A stretch of 33,509 nucleotides of DNA, from the NCBI RefSeq assembly GCF_000312485.1, contig NZ_HE997654.1:1-33509 (forward strand). The letters run 5' to 3'. Shown one piece after another: positions 9,639-21,676 of the stretch (position 1 is its first letter; every line of letters starts with the position of its first letter). A model generated the notes under the pieces. It saw nothing but the letters and a program-made list of their open reading frames with translations, was not told where the DNA came from and ran no database searches. Both the position numbers and the translations under genes were made by a program. This DNA comes from Yersinia massiliensis CCUG 53443. Its GTDB lineage: Bacteria > Pseudomonadota > Gammaproteobacteria > Enterobacterales > Enterobacteriaceae.

Positions 9639-10007
9639 ATGTCAACTATCACTAAAGACCAAATTCTGGAAGGCGTTGCAGCTCTGTCTGTAATGGAAAT
9701 CGTTGAACTGATCTCTGCTATGGAAGAGAAATTCGGCGTTTCAGCTGCTGCTGTTGCTGCAGGTCCTGCTGCTGCTGCTGAAGCTGTAGAAGAACAAACT
9801 GAGTTCAACGTTGTTCTGGCTTCATTCGGCGACAACAAAGTTGCAGTAATCAAAGCTGTTCGCGGCGCAACTGGCCTGGGCTTGAAAGAAGCTAAAGACC
9901 TGGTTGAATCTGCACCTGCAGTTCTGAAAGAAGGCGTGAACAAAGATGAAGCTGAAAGCCTGAAGAAAGAACTCGAAGCAGCTGGTGCTGCTGTTGAGAT
10001 CAAGTAA
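9639..10007 (+). CDS. rplL: 50S ribosomal protein L7/L12
   Basis: The 122-residue acidic stalk protein (E. coli 121) recruits and activates translational GTPases and is present in several copies per ribosome. The N-terminal dimerisation domain is at about 1-34, the Ala-rich flexible hinge is near 37-55 ([17 protein letters not shown]), and the C-terminal factor-binding domain is from about 55, with [20 protein letters not shown]. The ATG follows TTTAGGAAC. Codon use is strongly biased, as expected. A 130-codon antisense frame covers the gene but is a by-product of GCT/GAA-rich codons. Confidence 0.97.
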   Translation: MSTITKDQILEGVAALSVMEIVELISAMEEKFGVSAAAVAAGPAAAAEAVEEQTEFNVVLASFGDNKVAVIKAVRGATGLGLKEAKDLVESAPAVLKEGVNKDEAESLKKELEAAGAAVEIK

Positions 10008-10024
10008 TCTAAGCTTTGAGCTTG

Positions 10025-10043
10025 CAGCCTAACTTATAGGCTG
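10025..10043 (+). other. Small hairpin after rplL
   Basis: CAGCCT (10025-10030) pairs with AGGCTG (10038-10043) with a seven-base loop. It sits between the rplL stop and the attenuator, and may help fold or stabilise the rplL message 3' end. Confidence 0.45.
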
Positions 10044-10045
10044 AT

Positions 10046-10076
10046 GGCTGGTGACTTTTTAGTCATCAGCCTTTTT
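10046..10076 (+). terminator. Attenuator between rplL and rpoB
   Basis: GGCTGGTGACT (10046-10056) pairs with AGTCATCAGCC (10061-10071), with one G-T pair, followed by five T residues. The same sequence is present in E. coli, where it stops most transcripts from the ribosomal protein genes and so sets the lower output of rpoBC. Partial termination here is inferred from that parallel. Confidence 0.87.
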
Positions 10077-10349
10077 GCGCTGTAGGGCGTTAGTCGCATT
10101 TCACACTGTTTAGCGGCTGACTAACCCCCAATATTCCTTTCTATTGACGACTTAATATACTGCGTTCTCAGCTACGACCCACTCGGGTAGCTCGGTAGTC
10201 AAAGTATCGCGATGAAATGATTTAAGAGTGATAGGAAAGAGTATTCCGAGAGGTGTTTCGACTTCTCATTCAAAATAATAGTGTTGCATGACCTGTCCTA
10301 ATGTTAGGGCGGACAGAGTGGGTCACTGATCAGCGAGCTGAGGAACCCT
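10077..10349 (+). other. rplL-rpoB intergenic leader
   Basis: These 273 bases carry no gene. Visible elements are a hairpin around 10168-10191 (ACCC with GGGT inside AGCT arms), GAGAGG (10249-10254) pairing with CTTCTC around 10262-10267, and the rpoB ribosome binding site GAGGAAC before 10350. E. coli has an RNase III cleavage site in this gap; the 10205-10275 region is the most likely equivalent, but I could not confirm a long duplex. Confidence 0.45.
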
Positions 10350-13300
10350 ATGGTTTACTCCTATACCGAGAAAAAACGTATTCGTAAGGATTTTGGTAAA
10401 CGTCCACAAGTCTTGGACATACCTTATCTCCTTTCTATTCAACTTGACTCGTTCCAGAAGTTCATCGAGCAAGATCCCGAAGGGCAGCACGGTCTAGAAG
10501 CAGCATTCCGTTCTGTTTTTCCAATCCAGAGCTACAGCGGCAATTCGGAGCTGCAATACGTTAGCTACCGTCTTGGTGAGCCTGTATTTGACGTCAAAGA
10601 GTGCCAGATCCGTGGTGTGACTTATTCCGCACCGCTGCGCGTTAAATTGCGTCTGGTTATCTATGAGCGCGAAGCTCCGGAAGGTACGGTTAAAGACATC
10701 AAAGAACAAGAAGTCTACATGGGTGAAATTCCACTCATGACCGATAACGGTACCTTTGTCATTAACGGTACTGAGAGGGTTATCGTATCTCAGCTGCACC
10801 GTAGTCCTGGCGTATTCTTTGACAGCGATAAGGGTAAAACCCATTCATCGGGTAAAGTGCTGTATAACGCACGTATCATCCCTTACCGCGGTTCATGGTT
10901 AGATTTCGAGTTTGACCCGAAAGATAACCTGTTTGTCCGTATCGACCGTCGTCGTAAATTGCCTGCAACCATCATTCTGCGTGCATTGAATTTCACCACC
11001 CCACAGATCTTGGATCTGTTCTTTGACAAAGTGGTCTTTGAAATTCGTGACAACAAGCTGCAGATGGAATTGGTTCCAGAGCGTCTGCGCGGTGAAACGG
11101 CATCCTTTGATATTGAAGCGAATGGCAAGGTTTACGTCGAGAAAGCGCGTCGTATTACTGCTCGCCATATTCGCCAGCTTGAAAAAGACGGCATTGATCG
11201 CATCGAAGTTCCGGTTGAATACATTGCCGGTAAAGTCGTCGCAAAAGACTATATCGATGAGAACACTGGCGAACTGATCTGTGCGGCCAACATGGAGCTG
11301 TCACTGGATCTGTTGGCTAAGCTGAGTCAGTCTGGCCACAAGCAAATCGAAACATTGTTCACCAACGACTTGGATCACGGTGCTTATATCTCCGAGACCC
11401 TGCGTGTTGACCCAACTAGCGATCGTCTGAGCGCTTTGGTTGAGATTTACCGCATGATGCGTCCTGGTGAGCCGCCAACACGTGAAGCAGCTGAAAATCT
11501 GTTCGAGAACCTGTTCTTCTCTGAAGACCGCTATGACTTGTCTGCGGTTGGCCGAATGAAGTTCAACCGTTCCCTACTGCGTGACGAGATCGAAGGTTCC
11601 GGTATCCTGAGCAAAGAAGACATCACTGAAGTGATGAAAAAGCTCATCGATATCCGTAACGGTAAAGGCGAAGTGGATGATATCGACCACTTAGGCAACC
11701 GTCGTATTCGTTCTGTTGGTGAAATGGCTGAAAACCAGTTCCGCGTAGGTCTGGTTCGTGTTGAGCGTGCAGTTAAAGAGCGTTTGTCTCTGGGTGACCT
11801 CGATACATTGATGCCACAGGACATGATCAACGCCAAGCCAATTTCGGCAGCGGTGAAAGAGTTCTTTGGCTCTAGCCAATTGTCACAATTTATGGACCAG
11901 AACAACCCGTTGTCTGAAATCACGCATAAGCGTCGTATTTCTGCATTGGGCCCGGGCGGTTTGACCCGTGAACGTGCTGGCTTTGAAGTTCGAGACGTTC
12001 ATCCGACTCACTATGGTCGTGTATGTCCAATCGAAACGCCAGAAGGTCCAAACATCGGTCTGATCAACTCCTTGTCTGTATACGCACAGACTAACGAGTA
12101 TGGTTTCCTGGAAACGCCATATCGTCGCGTGCGTGACGGTCTGGTGACTGATGAAATCAACTATCTGTCTGCTATTGAAGAAGGCAACTTCGTTATCGCT
12201 CAGGCGAACTCCAACTTGGACGAAGATGGCCGCTTCATTGAAGACTTAGTCACTTGTCGTAGCAAAGGCGAATCAAGCCTGTTCAGCCGCGATCAAGTTG
12301 ACTACATGGACGTTTCCACTCAACAGGTGGTGTCCGTTGGTGCATCTCTGATTCCATTCTTGGAACACGATGACGCCAACCGTGCCTTGATGGGTGCGAA
12401 CATGCAACGTCAGGCAGTTCCAACTCTGCGTGCTGATAAGCCGTTGGTAGGTACTGGTATGGAACGTGCGGTAGCGGTTGACTCAGGGGTAACCTCTGTA
12501 GCCAAACGTGGCGGTACTGTTCAGTACGTTGATGCATCCCGTATCGTTATCAAAGTTAACGAAGACGAGATGTACCCAGGCGAAGCAGGCATTGATATTT
12601 ATAACCTGACCAAATACACCCGTTCTAACCAGAACACCTGTATCAACCAGATGCCGTGTGTCAATCTGGGTGAGCCAATCGAGCGCGGCGACGTGCTGGC
12701 AGATGGCCCATCAACAGATTTGGGCGAACTGGCATTGGGTCAGAACATGCGCGTAGCGTTCATGCCTTGGAACGGTTACAACTTCGAAGACTCCATTTTA
12801 GTCTCCGAGCGCGTGGTGCAAGAAGATCGCTTCACAACCATCCATATTCAGGAATTGGCATGTGTGTCTCGTGACACCAAGTTAGGGCCTGAAGAGATCA
12901 CTGCTGACATCCCTAACGTGGGTGAAGCTGCGCTCTCCAAATTGGATGAATCCGGTATCGTGTATATCGGTGCTGAAGTGACTGGCGGCGATATTCTGGT
13001 CGGTAAAGTAACACCTAAAGGTGAAACTCAGCTGACTCCAGAAGAGAAGCTGTTACGTGCGATCTTCGGTGAGAAAGCGTCTGATGTTAAAGATTCTTCT
13101 CTGCGTGTACCAAACGGTGTTTCCGGTACGGTTATTGACGTGCAGGTCTTTACTCGCGATGGCGTAGAAAAAGATAAGCGTGCGTTAGAAATCGAAGAAA
13201 TGCAGTTGAAGCAGGCTAAGAAAGACCTGACTGAAGAATTGCAGATCTTGGAAGCAGGCCTGTTTGCACGTATCCATGCAGTACTGGTTTCTGGTGGCAT

Positions 13301-14378
13301 CGAAGCTGACAAGCTGAGCAAGTTACCACGTGATCGCTGGCTGGAACTGGGCCTGACCGACGAAGACAAGCAAAACCAACTGGAACAGTTGGCAGAGCAG
13401 TACGACGAAATGAAATCCGAATTCGAGAAGAAGATGGATGCCAAGCGTCGTAAGATCACCCAAGGTGATGATTTGGCACCAGGCGTGCTGAAGATCGTCA
13501 AGGTGTATCTGGCCGTTAAACGTCAGATTCAACCGGGTGACAAAATGGCCGGTCGTCACGGTAACAAAGGTGTTATCTCCAAGATTAACCCGATCGAAGA
13601 TATGCCTTACGATGAAAACGGCACGCCGGTAGACATCGTTCTGAACCCGCTGGGCGTACCATCGCGTATGAACATCGGTCAGATTTTGGAAACCCACTTA
13701 GGCATGGCAGCGAAAGGCATTGGCGAGAAAATCAACGCCATGCTGAAAAAGCAGGAAGAAGTTGCCAAACTGCGTGAGTTTATCCAGAAAGCCTACGATC
13801 TGGGTGACAACGTTTGTCAGAAAGTTGATCTGAGCACCTTCACCGATGACGAAGTTATGCGTCTGGCTGAGAACCTGAAAAAAGGTATGCCAATTGCAAC
13901 GCCGGTCTTCGATGGTGCCAAAGAGACTGAAATCAAGGAACTGTTAAAGCTGGGTGGCCTGCCAACTTCTGGTCAGATTACTCTGTTTGACGGCCGTACC
14001 GGTGAGCAGTTCGAGCGCCAGGTTACTGTCGGCTACATGTATATGCTGAAACTGAACCACTTGGTTGATGACAAAATGCATGCGCGTTCTACCGGTTCTT
14101 ACAGCCTGGTTACTCAGCAGCCGCTGGGTGGTAAGGCTCAGTTCGGTGGTCAGCGCTTCGGTGAGATGGAAGTGTGGGCGTTGGAAGCTTATGGCGCCGC
14201 GTACACATTGCAGGAAATGCTTACCGTCAAGTCCGACGATGTAAACGGCCGTACCAAGATGTACAAAAACATCGTGGATGGCGATCACCGTATGGAACCA
14301 GGCATGCCGGAGTCCTTCAACGTATTGTTGAAAGAAATCCGCTCGCTGGGCATCAATATCGAGCTGGAAGAAGAGTAA
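10350..14378 (+). CDS. rpoB: DNA-directed RNA polymerase subunit beta
   Basis: The 1342-residue protein, exactly the E. coli length, forms one pincer of RNA polymerase and much of the active centre. The rifampicin-binding cluster (about 507-533) reads [20 protein letters not shown] and continues with [11 protein letters not shown]. Asp516, His526 and Ser531 are all wild type, so the sequence predicts rifampicin sensitivity. The conserved segment [12 protein letters not shown] lies near 1064-1075, contacting the nascent RNA. The ATG at 10350 follows GAGGAAC. The gene is cotranscribed with rplJL across the attenuator and continues into rpoC. No truncation or frameshift is seen. Confidence 0.98.
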   Translation: MVYSYTEKKRIRKDFGKRPQVLDIPYLLSIQLDSFQKFIEQDPEGQHGLEAAFRSVFPIQSYSGNSELQYVSYRLGEPVFDVKECQIRGVTYSAPLRVKLRLVIYEREAPEGTVKDIKEQEVYMGEIPLMTDNGTFVINGTERVIVSQLHRSPGVFFDSDKGKTHSSGKVLYNARIIPYRGSWLDFEFDPKDNLFVRIDRRRKLPATIILRALNFTTPQILDLFFDKVVFEIRDNKLQMELVPERLRGETASFDIEANGKVYVEKARRITARHIRQLEKDGIDRIEVPVEYIAGKVVAKDYIDENTGELICAANMELSLDLLAKLSQSGHKQIETLFTNDLDHGAYISETLRVDPTSDRLSALVEIYRMMRPGEPPTREAAENLFENLFFSEDRYDLSAVGRMKFNRSLLRDEIEGSGILSKEDITEVMKKLIDIRNGKGEVDDIDHLGNRRIRSVGEMAENQFRVGLVRVERAVKERLSLGDLDTLMPQDMINAKPISAAVKEFFGSSQLSQFMDQNNPLSEITHKRRISALGPGGLTRERAGFEVRDVHPTHYGRVCPIETPEGPNIGLINSLSVYAQTNEYGFLETPYRRVRDGLVTDEINYLSAIEEGNFVIAQANSNLDEDGRFIEDLVTCRSKGESSLFSRDQVDYMDVSTQQVVSVGASLIPFLEHDDANRALMGANMQRQAVPTLRADKPLVGTGMERAVAVDSGVTSVAKRGGTVQYVDASRIVIKVNEDEMYPGEAGIDIYNLTKYTRSNQNTCINQMPCVNLGEPIERGDVLADGPSTDLGELALGQNMRVAFMPWNGYNFEDSILVSERVVQEDRFTTIHIQELACVSRDTKLGPEEITADIPNVGEAALSKLDESGIVYIGAEVTGGDILVGKVTPKGETQLTPEEKLLRAIFGEKASDVKDSSLRVPNGVSGTVIDVQVFTRDGVEKDKRALEIEEMQLKQAKKDLTEELQILEAGLFARIHAVLVSGGIEADKLSKLPRDRWLELGLTDEDKQNQLEQLAEQYDEMKSEFEKKMDAKRRKITQGDDLAPGVLKIVKVYLAVKRQIQPGDKMAGRHGNKGVISKINPIEDMPYDENGTPVDIVLNPLGVPSRMNIGQILETHLGMAAKGIGEKINAMLKKQEEVAKLREFIQKAYDLGDNVCQKVDLSTFTDDEVMRLAENLKKGMPIATPVFDGAKETEIKELLKLGGLPTSGQITLFDGRTGEQFERQVTVGYMYMLKLNHLVDDKMHARSTGSYSLVTQQPLGGKAQFGGQRFGEMEVWALEAYGAAYTLQEMLTVKSDDVNGRTKMYKNIVDGDHRMEPGMPESFNVLLKEIRSLGINIELEEE

Positions 14379-14390
14379 TCTTCCCCAGAC

Positions 14391-14476
14391 AGCAAGCTCT
14401 CATAGCCGGGAGTTTGCTGGTGGTTCGCACTGGTCACAGGGGCGCTCAAACCTAGGTTTTTATATTCTTAGGTTTG
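14391..14476 (+). other. rpoB-rpoC spacer with two hairpins
   Basis: AGCAAGCTC (14391-14399) pairs with GAGTTTGCT (14410-14418) with one G-T pair. Further on, CAAACCTA (14447-14454) pairs with TAGGTTTG (14469-14476) around a T-rich loop. The gap from the rpoB stop to the rpoC start is 135 bases, longer than I recall for E. coli. Neither hairpin is followed by a T run, so these are more likely stability or processing elements than terminators. Confidence 0.5.
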
Positions 14477-14513
14477 GGTGCCTATCAGGTCTAACTCCGA
14501 CAGGAGCCAATCC

Positions 14514-17500
14514 GTGAAAGACTTATTAAAGTTTCTGAAAGCGCAAACTAAGACCGAAGAGTTTGATGCGATCAAAATTGCTCTGGCATCGCCAGACATG
14601 ATCCGTTCTTGGTCGTTCGGCGAAGTGAAAAAGCCGGAAACCATTAACTACCGTACGTTCAAACCAGAACGTGACGGCCTTTTCTGCGCCCGTATCTTTG
14701 GCCCAGTAAAAGATTACGAATGCCTGTGCGGTAAGTACAAGCGTTTGAAACACCGCGGTGTTATTTGTGAGAAATGCGGCGTTGAAGTGACTCAAACTAA
14801 AGTACGCCGTGAGCGTATGGGTCACATCGAACTGGCTTCTCCAACTGCGCACATCTGGTTCCTGAAATCCTTGCCTTCGCGCATCGGTTTGCTGCTGGAT
14901 ATGCCATTACGTGACATCGAACGTGTTCTGTACTTCGAATCCTATGTGGTTATCGAAGGCGGCATGACCAACTTAGAACGTCGCCAGATCCTGACTGAAG
15001 AGCAGTATCTGGATGCGTTGGAAGAGTTTGGTGATGAGTTCGACGCGAAAATGGGCGCCGAAGCTATCCAAGCCCTGTTGAAAAACATGGATCTGGAAGC
15101 TGAGTGCGAGATCCTGCGCGAAGAATTGAACGAGACAAATTCTGAAACCAAACGTAAGAAGCTGACCAAGCGTATCAAGTTGCTGGAAGCGTTTGTCCAA
15201 TCTGGTAACAAGCCAGAGTGGATGATCCTGACCGTGCTGCCTGTGTTGCCGCCAGATCTGCGTCCATTGGTTCCATTGGATGGCGGTCGCTTTGCGACTT
15301 CTGATCTGAACGATTTGTATCGTCGCGTGATCAACCGTAACAACCGTCTGAAGCGCCTGCTGGACTTGGCTGCACCTGACATCATCGTACGTAACGAAAA
15401 GCGTATGCTGCAAGAAGCAGTAGATGCATTGCTGGATAACGGCCGTCGCGGTCGTGCAATTACCGGCTCTAACAAGCGTCCGTTGAAGTCACTGGCTGAC
15501 ATGATCAAAGGTAAGCAAGGTCGTTTCCGTCAGAACTTGCTGGGTAAACGTGTTGACTACTCAGGCCGTTCGGTTATCACCGTAGGTCCATACCTGCGTC
15601 TGCATCAGTGCGGTCTGCCGAAGAAAATGGCTCTTGAGCTGTTCAAACCGTTCATTTACGGCAAGCTGGAACTGCGTGGTCTTGCGACTACCATCAAAGC
15701 AGCCAAGAAAATGGTTGAGCGTGAAGAAGCAGTTGTTTGGGATATCTTGGATGAAGTTATCCGTGAACACCCAGTACTGCTGAACCGTGCACCAACCCTT
15801 CACCGTTTGGGTATCCAAGCGTTTGAACCGGTTCTGATCGAAGGTAAGGCAATCCAATTGCACCCATTGGTTTGTGCGGCATATAACGCCGACTTCGATG
15901 GTGACCAAATGGCTGTTCACGTACCGCTAACACTGGAAGCTCAGTTAGAAGCGCGTGCGTTAATGATGTCTACCAACAACATTCTGTCACCAGCGAACGG
16001 CGAGCCAATCATCGTTCCTTCACAGGACGTTGTATTGGGTCTGTATTACATGACCCGTGACTGTGTTAACGCCAAAGGCGAAGGCATGGTTCTGACTGGC
16101 CCGAAAGAAGCTGAGCGTATTTACCGCGCTGGCCTAGCATCTTTGCATGCACGGGTAAAAGTCCGTATTACTGAAGAAATCCGTAATATCGAAGGCGAAA
16201 GTACAACACGTACCAACATTATCGATACGACTATCGGCCGTGCCATTTTGTGGATGATTGTCCCGAAAGGCCTGCCTTACTCTATCGTTAACCAACCGTT
16301 GGGTAAAAAAGCCATTTCTAAGATGCTGAACACCTGTTATCGCATCTTGGGCTTGAAACCAACCGTTATCTTTGCTGACCAGATCATGTACACCGGCTTT
16401 GCTTATGCAGCACGCTCAGGCGCCTCTGTAGGTATCGATGACATGGTTATCCCAGATGCGAAAGCAGGGATCATCGAAGAAGCTGAAACCGAAGTTGCCG
16501 AGATTCAGGAACAGTTCCAATCCGGTCTGGTGACTGCGGGTGAACGTTATAACAAAGTGATCGATATCTGGGCTGCGGCGAACGAACGTGTTGCTAAAGC
16601 GATGATGGATAACTTGTCTGTCGAAGACGTCGTCAACAGTAAAGGCGAAGTTGAGCAGCAGGTTTCCTTCAACAGCATCTTTATGATGGCCGACTCCGGT
16701 GCGCGTGGTTCTGCGGCACAGATTCGTCAGCTAGCAGGGATGCGTGGCCTGATGGCTAAACCAGATGGCTCGATCATTGAAACGCCAATCACCGCGAACT
16801 TCCGTGAAGGGTTGAACGTACTTCAGTACTTCATCTCAACGCATGGTGCTCGTAAAGGTTTGGCGGATACCGCATTGAAGACTGCGAACTCCGGTTACCT
16901 GACCCGTCGTTTGGTTGACGTGGCACAGGATCTGGTTGTGACTGAAGATGACTGTGGTACTCATAACGGTATCGTTATGACACCAGTTATCGAAGGTGGT
17001 GATGTTAAAGAGCCACTGCGCGATCGCGTTCTGGGTCGTGTGACCGCTGAAGAAGTTATCAAGCCGGGTACGGCTGATATTCTGGTTCCGCGTAACACCC
17101 TGTTGGACGAAAAATGGTGTGATCTGTTAGAAGATAACTCCGTCGACAGCGTCAAAGTTCGTTCAGTTGTAAGCTGTGAAACCGATTTCGGTGTGTGTGC
17201 TAACTGCTATGGTCGCGACCTGGCACGTGGTCACATCATCAACAAAGGTGAAGCAGTGGGTGTTATTGCAGCACAGTCCATCGGTGAGCCAGGTACACAG
17301 CTTACGATGCGTACGTTCCACATCGGTGGTGCGGCATCTCGTGCGGCAGCAGAATCCAGCATTCAGGTTAAGAACAAAGGCACGCTGAAGTTGAGCAACG
17401 TCAAGTTCGTGACCAATGCAGCAGGCAAGCTGGTTATTACTTCTCGTAATACTGAGCTGAAGCTGATCGACGAATTCGGTCGTACTAAAGAAAGCTACAA

Positions 17501-18734
17501 AGTGCCTTATGGTGCCGTAATGGGCAAAGGCGATGGCGCAGAAGTTCAGGGCGGCGAAACCGTTGCTAACTGGGATCCGCACATCATGCCAGTTGTGACC
17601 GAAGTGAGCGGTTTCATTCGCTTCGCGGACATGGTTGACGGCCAGACCATTACACGCCAGACCGACGAACTGACTGGTTTGTCTTCTCTGGTGGTTCTGG
17701 ATTCAGCAGAGCGTACCGGTAGCGGTAAAGACCTGCGTCCAGCACTGAAAATTGTTGATGCCAAAGGCAACGACGTATTGATCCCTGGTACTGATATGCC
17801 TGCTCAATACTTCCTGCCAGGTAAAGCGATTGTACAGTTGGAAGACGGCATTCAGATCGGCGCAGGTGATACCTTGGCGCGTATTCCGCAAGAATCAAGC
17901 GGTACCAAGGATATTACCGGTGGTCTGCCACGTGTTGCTGACTTGTTCGAAGCACGTCGTCCGAAAGAGCCTGCAATCCTGGCTGAAATCAGCGGGATCA
18001 TCTCGTTCGGTAAAGAGACCAAAGGCAAGCGTCGTTTGGTGATCTCACCGTTGGATGGTAGCGATGCATACGAAGAGATGATTCCGAAATGGCGTCAGCT
18101 CAACGTGTTCGAAGGTGAAATTGTAGAACGCGGTGACGTGGTCTCCGACGGCCCAGAATCTCCACATGACATTCTGCGTCTTCGTGGTGTTCACGCGGTT
18201 ACCCGTTACATCACCAACGAAGTACAGGAAGTTTACCGTCTGCAAGGCGTTAAGATTAACGATAAACACATCGAAGTTATCGTTCGTCAGATGTTGCGTA
18301 AAGGCACCATCGTTGACGCTGGTGGCACCGACTTCCTGGAAGGCGAGCAGGCAGAAATGTCTCGCGTTAAAATCGCTAACCGTCAGCTGGCAGCAGAAGG
18401 CAAAATTGAGGCTACGTTCACACGTGACCTGCTGGGTATCACCAAGGCATCCTTGGCGACCGAGTCCTTTATCTCTGCAGCGTCGTTCCAGGAAACCACG
18501 CGCGTTCTTACTGAAGCGGCAGTTGCCGGTAAACGTGATGAACTGCGTGGCCTGAAAGAGAACGTTATCGTGGGCCGTCTGATTCCAGCCGGTACCGGTT
18601 ACGCTTATCATCAGGATCGTGCGCGCCGTAAAGCGCTGGGTGAAGTGCCTGTTGTTCCGCAAGTTAGCGCGGATGAAGCAACGGCTAACTTGGCTGAATT
18701 GCTTAACGCTGGTTTCGGTAACAGCAAAGACTAA
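14514..18734 (+). CDS. rpoC: DNA-directed RNA polymerase subunit beta'
   Basis: The 1406-residue protein (E. coli 1407) holds the catalytic Mg2+ of RNA polymerase in NADFDGDQM near 458-466 (three aspartates). The N-terminal zinc site is formed by cysteines near 70, 72, 85 and 88 ([20 protein letters not shown]), and the second by the DDCGTH and [12 protein letters not shown] cysteines. The start is GTG at 14514, preceded by CAGGAG at seven bases, giving [18 protein letters not shown] as in E. coli; the frame is open upstream to 14478 but that part has no support. Compared with E. coli, the sequence around residues 575-590 ([19 protein letters not shown]) is quite different and accounts for the one-residue length difference. 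It is the last gene of the L10-rpoBC operon and is followed by a strong terminator. Confidence 0.97.
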   Translation: MKDLLKFLKAQTKTEEFDAIKIALASPDMIRSWSFGEVKKPETINYRTFKPERDGLFCARIFGPVKDYECLCGKYKRLKHRGVICEKCGVEVTQTKVRRERMGHIELASPTAHIWFLKSLPSRIGLLLDMPLRDIERVLYFESYVVIEGGMTNLERRQILTEEQYLDALEEFGDEFDAKMGAEAIQALLKNMDLEAECEILREELNETNSETKRKKLTKRIKLLEAFVQSGNKPEWMILTVLPVLPPDLRPLVPLDGGRFATSDLNDLYRRVINRNNRLKRLLDLAAPDIIVRNEKRMLQEAVDALLDNGRRGRAITGSNKRPLKSLADMIKGKQGRFRQNLLGKRVDYSGRSVITVGPYLRLHQCGLPKKMALELFKPFIYGKLELRGLATTIKAAKKMVEREEAVVWDILDEVIREHPVLLNRAPTLHRLGIQAFEPVLIEGKAIQLHPLVCAAYNADFDGDQMAVHVPLTLEAQLEARALMMSTNNILSPANGEPIIVPSQDVVLGLYYMTRDCVNAKGEGMVLTGPKEAERIYRAGLASLHARVKVRITEEIRNIEGESTTRTNIIDTTIGRAILWMIVPKGLPYSIVNQPLGKKAISKMLNTCYRILGLKPTVIFADQIMYTGFAYAARSGASVGIDDMVIPDAKAGIIEEAETEVAEIQEQFQSGLVTAGERYNKVIDIWAAANERVAKAMMDNLSVEDVVNSKGEVEQQVSFNSIFMMADSGARGSAAQIRQLAGMRGLMAKPDGSIIETPITANFREGLNVLQYFISTHGARKGLADTALKTANSGYLTRRLVDVAQDLVVTEDDCGTHNGIVMTPVIEGGDVKEPLRDRVLGRVTAEEVIKPGTADILVPRNTLLDEKWCDLLEDNSVDSVKVRSVVSCETDFGVCANCYGRDLARGHIINKGEAVGVIAAQSIGEPGTQLTMRTFHIGGAASRAAAESSIQVKNKGTLKLSNVKFVTNAAGKLVITSRNTELKLIDEFGRTKESYKVPYGAVMGKGDGAEVQGGETVANWDPHIMPVVTEVSGFIRFADMVDGQTITRQTDELTGLSSLVVLDSAERTGSGKDLRPALKIVDAKGNDVLIPGTDMPAQYFLPGKAIVQLEDGIQIGAGDTLARIPQESSGTKDITGGLPRVADLFEARRPKEPAILAEISGIISFGKETKGKRRLVISPLDGSDAYEEMIPKWRQLNVFEGEIVERGDVVSDGPESPHDILRLRGVHAVTRYITNEVQEVYRLQGVKINDKHIEVIVRQMLRKGTIVDAGGTDFLEGEQAEMSRVKIANRQLAAEGKIEATFTRDLLGITKASLATESFISAASFQETTRVLTEAAVAGKRDELRGLKENVIVGRLIPAGTGYAYHQDRARRKALGEVPVVPQVSADEATANLAELLNAGFGNSKD

Positions 18735-18760
18735 TCTCTTTGTTTGTCACCAAACTAAAA

Positions 18761-18788
18761 ACCGCTCCTTTGGGAGCGGTTTTTTTTT
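18761..18788. terminator. Bidirectional terminator between rpoC and thiH
   Basis: ACCGCTCC (18761-18768) pairs perfectly with GGAGCGGT (18773-18780) around TTTG. Eight T residues follow on the plus strand, and a run of A residues precedes the stem, giving five T residues on the minus strand. It therefore ends both rpoC (+) and thiH (-), which converge here. Confidence 0.92.
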
Positions 18789-18815
18789 ACCATTTTTCAG
18801 TGGGCAAAGCCCCAA

Positions 18816-19946
18816 TTACGGAATTGCTCGACCTAAATGACGATCCCAATCTTTCCAAACAGGTTGTAACCCTGCTTGCGTCAATGCTTGGGCGACTTGC
18901 TGTGGCGAGCGATTATCATGGGGGGCAAACTGCTCCAGTTCAGGGTGATCGTCAGCATATCCCCCTGGTTGAGTCTTCGATCCGGCACTGACATTGTTGA
19001 TTGCCACGGGAATGACATTGTCGCGGAAGAAGGGGGATTCCCGAGTCGAGAGTGACAATTCCACATCCGGTGCGAACAGACGAAATGCACAAATTAGTTG
19101 CAGTAGTTGCGGCTCACTCATCAGCGATGCTGGCTCAATACCACCGGCGCAGGGCCGTAACCGTGGGAAAGAGATCGAATAGCGACTCTGCCAATAGGTT
19201 TTTTGCAGATAAAACAGATGTTCCGCCAACATATAGCAATCTGTTCGCCAACTGTTCGATAGCCCGATCAACGCGCCTAATCCTATCTTATCGATTCCTG
19301 CCCGACCTAAGCGGTCAGGGGTCGCCAACCGCCAATGGAAATCTTGCTTATGGCCCCGTAAATGATGCTGCTGATAAGTGGCTGGGTGATAGGTTTCCTG
19401 ATAAACCATCACGCCATCCAATCCCAGCGTTTTTAATTCTGCATATTCCGCTTCTGCTAGCGGCTGCACTTCCATCATTAACGAACTGAAACGACGACGA
19501 ATGGCTGGCAAGTGGCGTCTGAAATAGTCCATACCCACTTTTGCTTGATGCTCTCCGGTGACCAACAGTAAATGTTCGAAGCCTAATGCTTTGATAGCTT
19601 CACATTCACGGATGATCTCCGTTTCATCCAGTGTTTTGCGCTTGATGCGATTGCTCATGGAGAAGCCGCAATAAGTACAATCATTCGCACAGAGATTGGA
19701 AAGGTACAGCGGGACATAAAACCCGACAGTATTGCCGAAACGTTGGCGGGTGAGTTGCTGAGCTTTTTGCGCCATCGGCTCCAGATAGGCCAGTGCTGCC
19801 GGTGAGATCAGCGCCATCAGATCTTCTCGGTCGGGCTTGATGCTATTTAACGCCCTCTCGACGTCACGCGCGGTTTTCGCATTGATGCGCAGAGAGATAT
19901 CGTCCCAATCCAATTGCTGCCAATGAGAACTAAAATCTTCAGGCAT
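18816..19946 (-). CDS. thiH: 2-iminoacetate synthase ThiH (tyrosine lyase)
   Basis: The 376-residue radical SAM enzyme cleaves L-tyrosine into 2-iminoacetate (dehydroglycine) and p-cresol. The product supplies the C2-N3 unit of the thiamine thiazole to ThiG. The [4Fe-4S] motif CxxxCxxC is Cys86, Cys90 and Cys93 in [14 protein letters not shown]. coli ThiH is about the same length. The ATG at 19946 is preceded by GAGGAG and overlaps the thiG end by eight bases. As the last gene of the thiC operon it is controlled by the TPP riboswitch upstream of thiC. Use of ThiH rather than ThiO points to an anaerobe-compatible route, as in E. coli. Confidence 0.95.
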   Translation of the reverse strand: MPEDFSSHWQQLDWDDISLRINAKTARDVERALNSIKPDREDLMALISPAALAYLEPMAQKAQQLTRQRFGNTVGFYVPLYLSNLCANDCTYCGFSMSNRIKRKTLDETEIIRECEAIKALGFEHLLLVTGEHQAKVGMDYFRRHLPAIRRRFSSLMMEVQPLAEAEYAELKTLGLDGVMVYQETYHPATYQQHHLRGHKQDFHWRLATPDRLGRAGIDKIGLGALIGLSNSWRTDCYMLAEHLFYLQKTYWQSRYSISFPRLRPCAGGIEPASLMSEPQLLQLICAFRLFAPDVELSLSTRESPFFRDNVIPVAINNVSAGSKTQPGGYADDHPELEQFAPHDNRSPQQVAQALTQAGLQPVWKDWDRHLGRAIP

Positions 19947-20724
19947 GATGATTCTCCTCTAACTGGCTGAGGAAACCGGTCAGTGGGCTGGTGGCTGTCG
20001 CCTGATGTTGTGAGTGCCCCAATCCTGCTTGGCGCGCCAACTCGCCGGACTCCACCGCCAACCGGAAGGCATGGGCCATTTGTACCGGTGAACGTGCCAC
20101 AGCAATCGCGGTATTCACTAATACGGCATCTGCTCCCAGTTCTATCGCTTCAACGGCATGACTAGGCGCGCCAATACCTGCATCGACCACCACTGGCACT
20201 TTCGTTTGCTCAATAATGATTTGTAGAAAGTCGCGGGTGCGTAGGCCTAAATTTGAACCTATCGGTGCCCCTAGCGGCATCACAGCGGCACAGCCTACCT
20301 CCTCCAGCCGTTTACATAATACCGGGTCCGCGCCGCAGTATGGCAACACCACAAAACCGTCTTTCACCAATATTTCAGCGGCTTTCAGAGTTTCTATCGG
20401 ATCGGGTAGCAGGTACTTCACATCGGGGTGGATCTCGAGTTTCACCCAGTGAGTCCCGAGGGCTTCGCGTGCTAAACGTGCGGCAAACACCGCTTCTTCG
20501 GCGGTTTTCGCCCCAGAAGTATTAGGTAGTAAGCGCACCCCTAATTGGCGCAAGGGGGCCAAAATAGCATCGTTGCCTGATTTCAAGTCAACTCGCTTCA
20601 TCGCCATGGTAATTAGCTGTGAACCAGAAGCCTGTAGTGCTTCCAGCATCAGTGCAGGCGACGAAAATTTTCCCGTGCCGGTAAACAATCTTGAGGTAAA
20701 GGTGGTATCAGCAATTTTCAACAT
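19939..20724 (-). CDS. thiG: Thiazole synthase ThiG
   Basis: The 261-residue TIM-barrel enzyme (E. coli 256) forms the thiazole phosphate from deoxyxylulose 5-phosphate, 2-iminoacetate and the ThiS thiocarboxylate. Lys95 in HWVKLEIHP is the expected Schiff-base lysine. Phosphate-binding motifs GAPIGSN and [11 protein letters not shown] are present, followed by [13 protein letters not shown] chose the ATG at 20724, which gives [20 protein letters not shown] as in E. coli and begins one base after the thiS stop. The frame is open upstream to 20832, but that part overlaps thiS. The tail after residue 235 ([20 protein letters not shown]) is close to the family's usual ending. It is coupled to thiH by an eight-base overlap. 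Confidence 0.95.
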   Translation of the reverse strand: MLKIADTTFTSRLFTGTGKFSSPALMLEALQASGSQLITMAMKRVDLKSGNDAILAPLRQLGVRLLPNTSGAKTAEEAVFAARLAREALGTHWVKLEIHPDVKYLLPDPIETLKAAEILVKDGFVVLPYCGADPVLCKRLEEVGCAAVMPLGAPIGSNLGLRTRDFLQIIIEQTKVPVVVDAGIGAPSHAVEAIELGADAVLVNTAIAVARSPVQMAHAFRLAVESGELARQAGLGHSQHQATATSPLTGFLSQLEENHHA

Positions 20725-20725
20725 A

Positions 20726-20926
20726 TCAGCCCCCTGCAATGGCTTGAAACAGCAAAATGTCATCCCCATCCTGTAATAGGTGGTTGTCCCAACTATCACG
20801 GGGAATAATGGTTTGATTGATGGCGAGCGCACTGCCAGGTTGGTTGTAACCCAACTGAGTTAATAGCCCATTCACCGTCAACGAGTTATCTAGCTCGATC
20901 AATTCATCATTAAGTGAGATTTTCAC
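20726..20926 (-). CDS. thiS: Sulfur carrier protein ThiS (GTG start)
   Basis: The 66-residue ubiquitin-like protein, same length as in E. coli, carries sulfur as a C-terminal thiocarboxylate for thiazole formation. It ends in the required Gly-Gly (LLFQAIAGG), which ThiF adenylates. I chose the GTG at 20926: it is preceded by GGAGG at six bases, overlaps the thiF stop as GTGA, and gives exactly the E. coli length. The longer ATG at 20950 would add eight residues from inside thiF without a homologous counterpart. It is followed after one base by thiG. Confidence 0.92.
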   Translation of the reverse strand: MKISLNDELIELDNSLTVNGLLTQLGYNQPGSALAINQTIIPRDSWDNHLLQDGDDILLFQAIAGG

Positions 20927-21676
20927 GTTCTGCCTCCGCAAGCCGGACAATGGTTGGCTTTGCTGAGTTGCAACGTGCTCCAGCTTTGCTGTTTGCCATC
21001 GAATAGCCGCAATTTGCCACTGAGTGCCGAGGGCAGCCCTGCCAGCATTTTGATGGCTTCCAATGCCTGCAATGTTCCGATGACACCCACGACTGGCCCT
21101 AACACGCCCGCGGTACGGCAGTTACGCTGCTGTGTTTCTTTGCTGGGATATAAGCAGGCATAGCAACCGTGGGCGTAAGGGGGTTCGATAATGAGCAATT
21201 GGCCGCTAAATCCAACGGCACTGCCACTGATCAAGGGTTTGCCTGCTTGGACGCAGGCGGCATTGACCTGATGACGGGTTTCCATGTTGTCGCAACAATC
21301 GAGCACTAAATCTGCTGCCGCAACAGCGTCGGTTAAGGTATTGCCCGCCAAACGTTGCTCGAGGGTGATGACCTCTATCTGCGGGTTTAGGCCCTGCAAC
21401 TGGTGCTGTGCCAGTTTGGCTTTGCTTTGACCAATATCAGCCGTGCGGTAAAGCACCTGACGCTGTAAGTTACTTATTTCCAAGGCATCATCATCGGCTA
21501 ACCACAACTTTCCTACGCCAGCCGCCGCTAAATAGAGCGCAGCAGGTGAACCAAGCCCCCCGAGACCCACAATCAATACGCTGGCTTGTTTCAGTTTTTG
21601 CTGCCCGTCGGGGCCGATATCCTCCAGCAACAGTTGGCGACTGTAGCGTAGAAAATCTCTATCACTCAATGCGTTA

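Noticed and set aside
9611..10003. 130-codon antisense frame over rplL
   Set aside because: It is Ser/Ala-rich only because rplL uses GCT and GAA codons so heavily. No ribosome binding site or family resemblance is seen.
10144..10162. TTGACG followed by TATACT as an rpoB promoter
   Set aside because: The spacing between the two boxes is far too short for a standard promoter, and no alternative -35 was found.
13028..13501. 157-codon antisense frame inside rpoB
   Set aside because: It is a complementary-strand shadow of biased rpoB codons and resembles no known protein.
14416..14423. Chi-like octamers GCTGGTGG, here and at a few other places in the window
   Set aside because: Short motifs of this kind are expected in enterobacterial chromosomes and show no special clustering that I could establish without counting.
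18045..18662. 205-codon antisense frame inside rpoC
   Set aside because: It mirrors strongly biased rpoC codons and has no recognisable domain.
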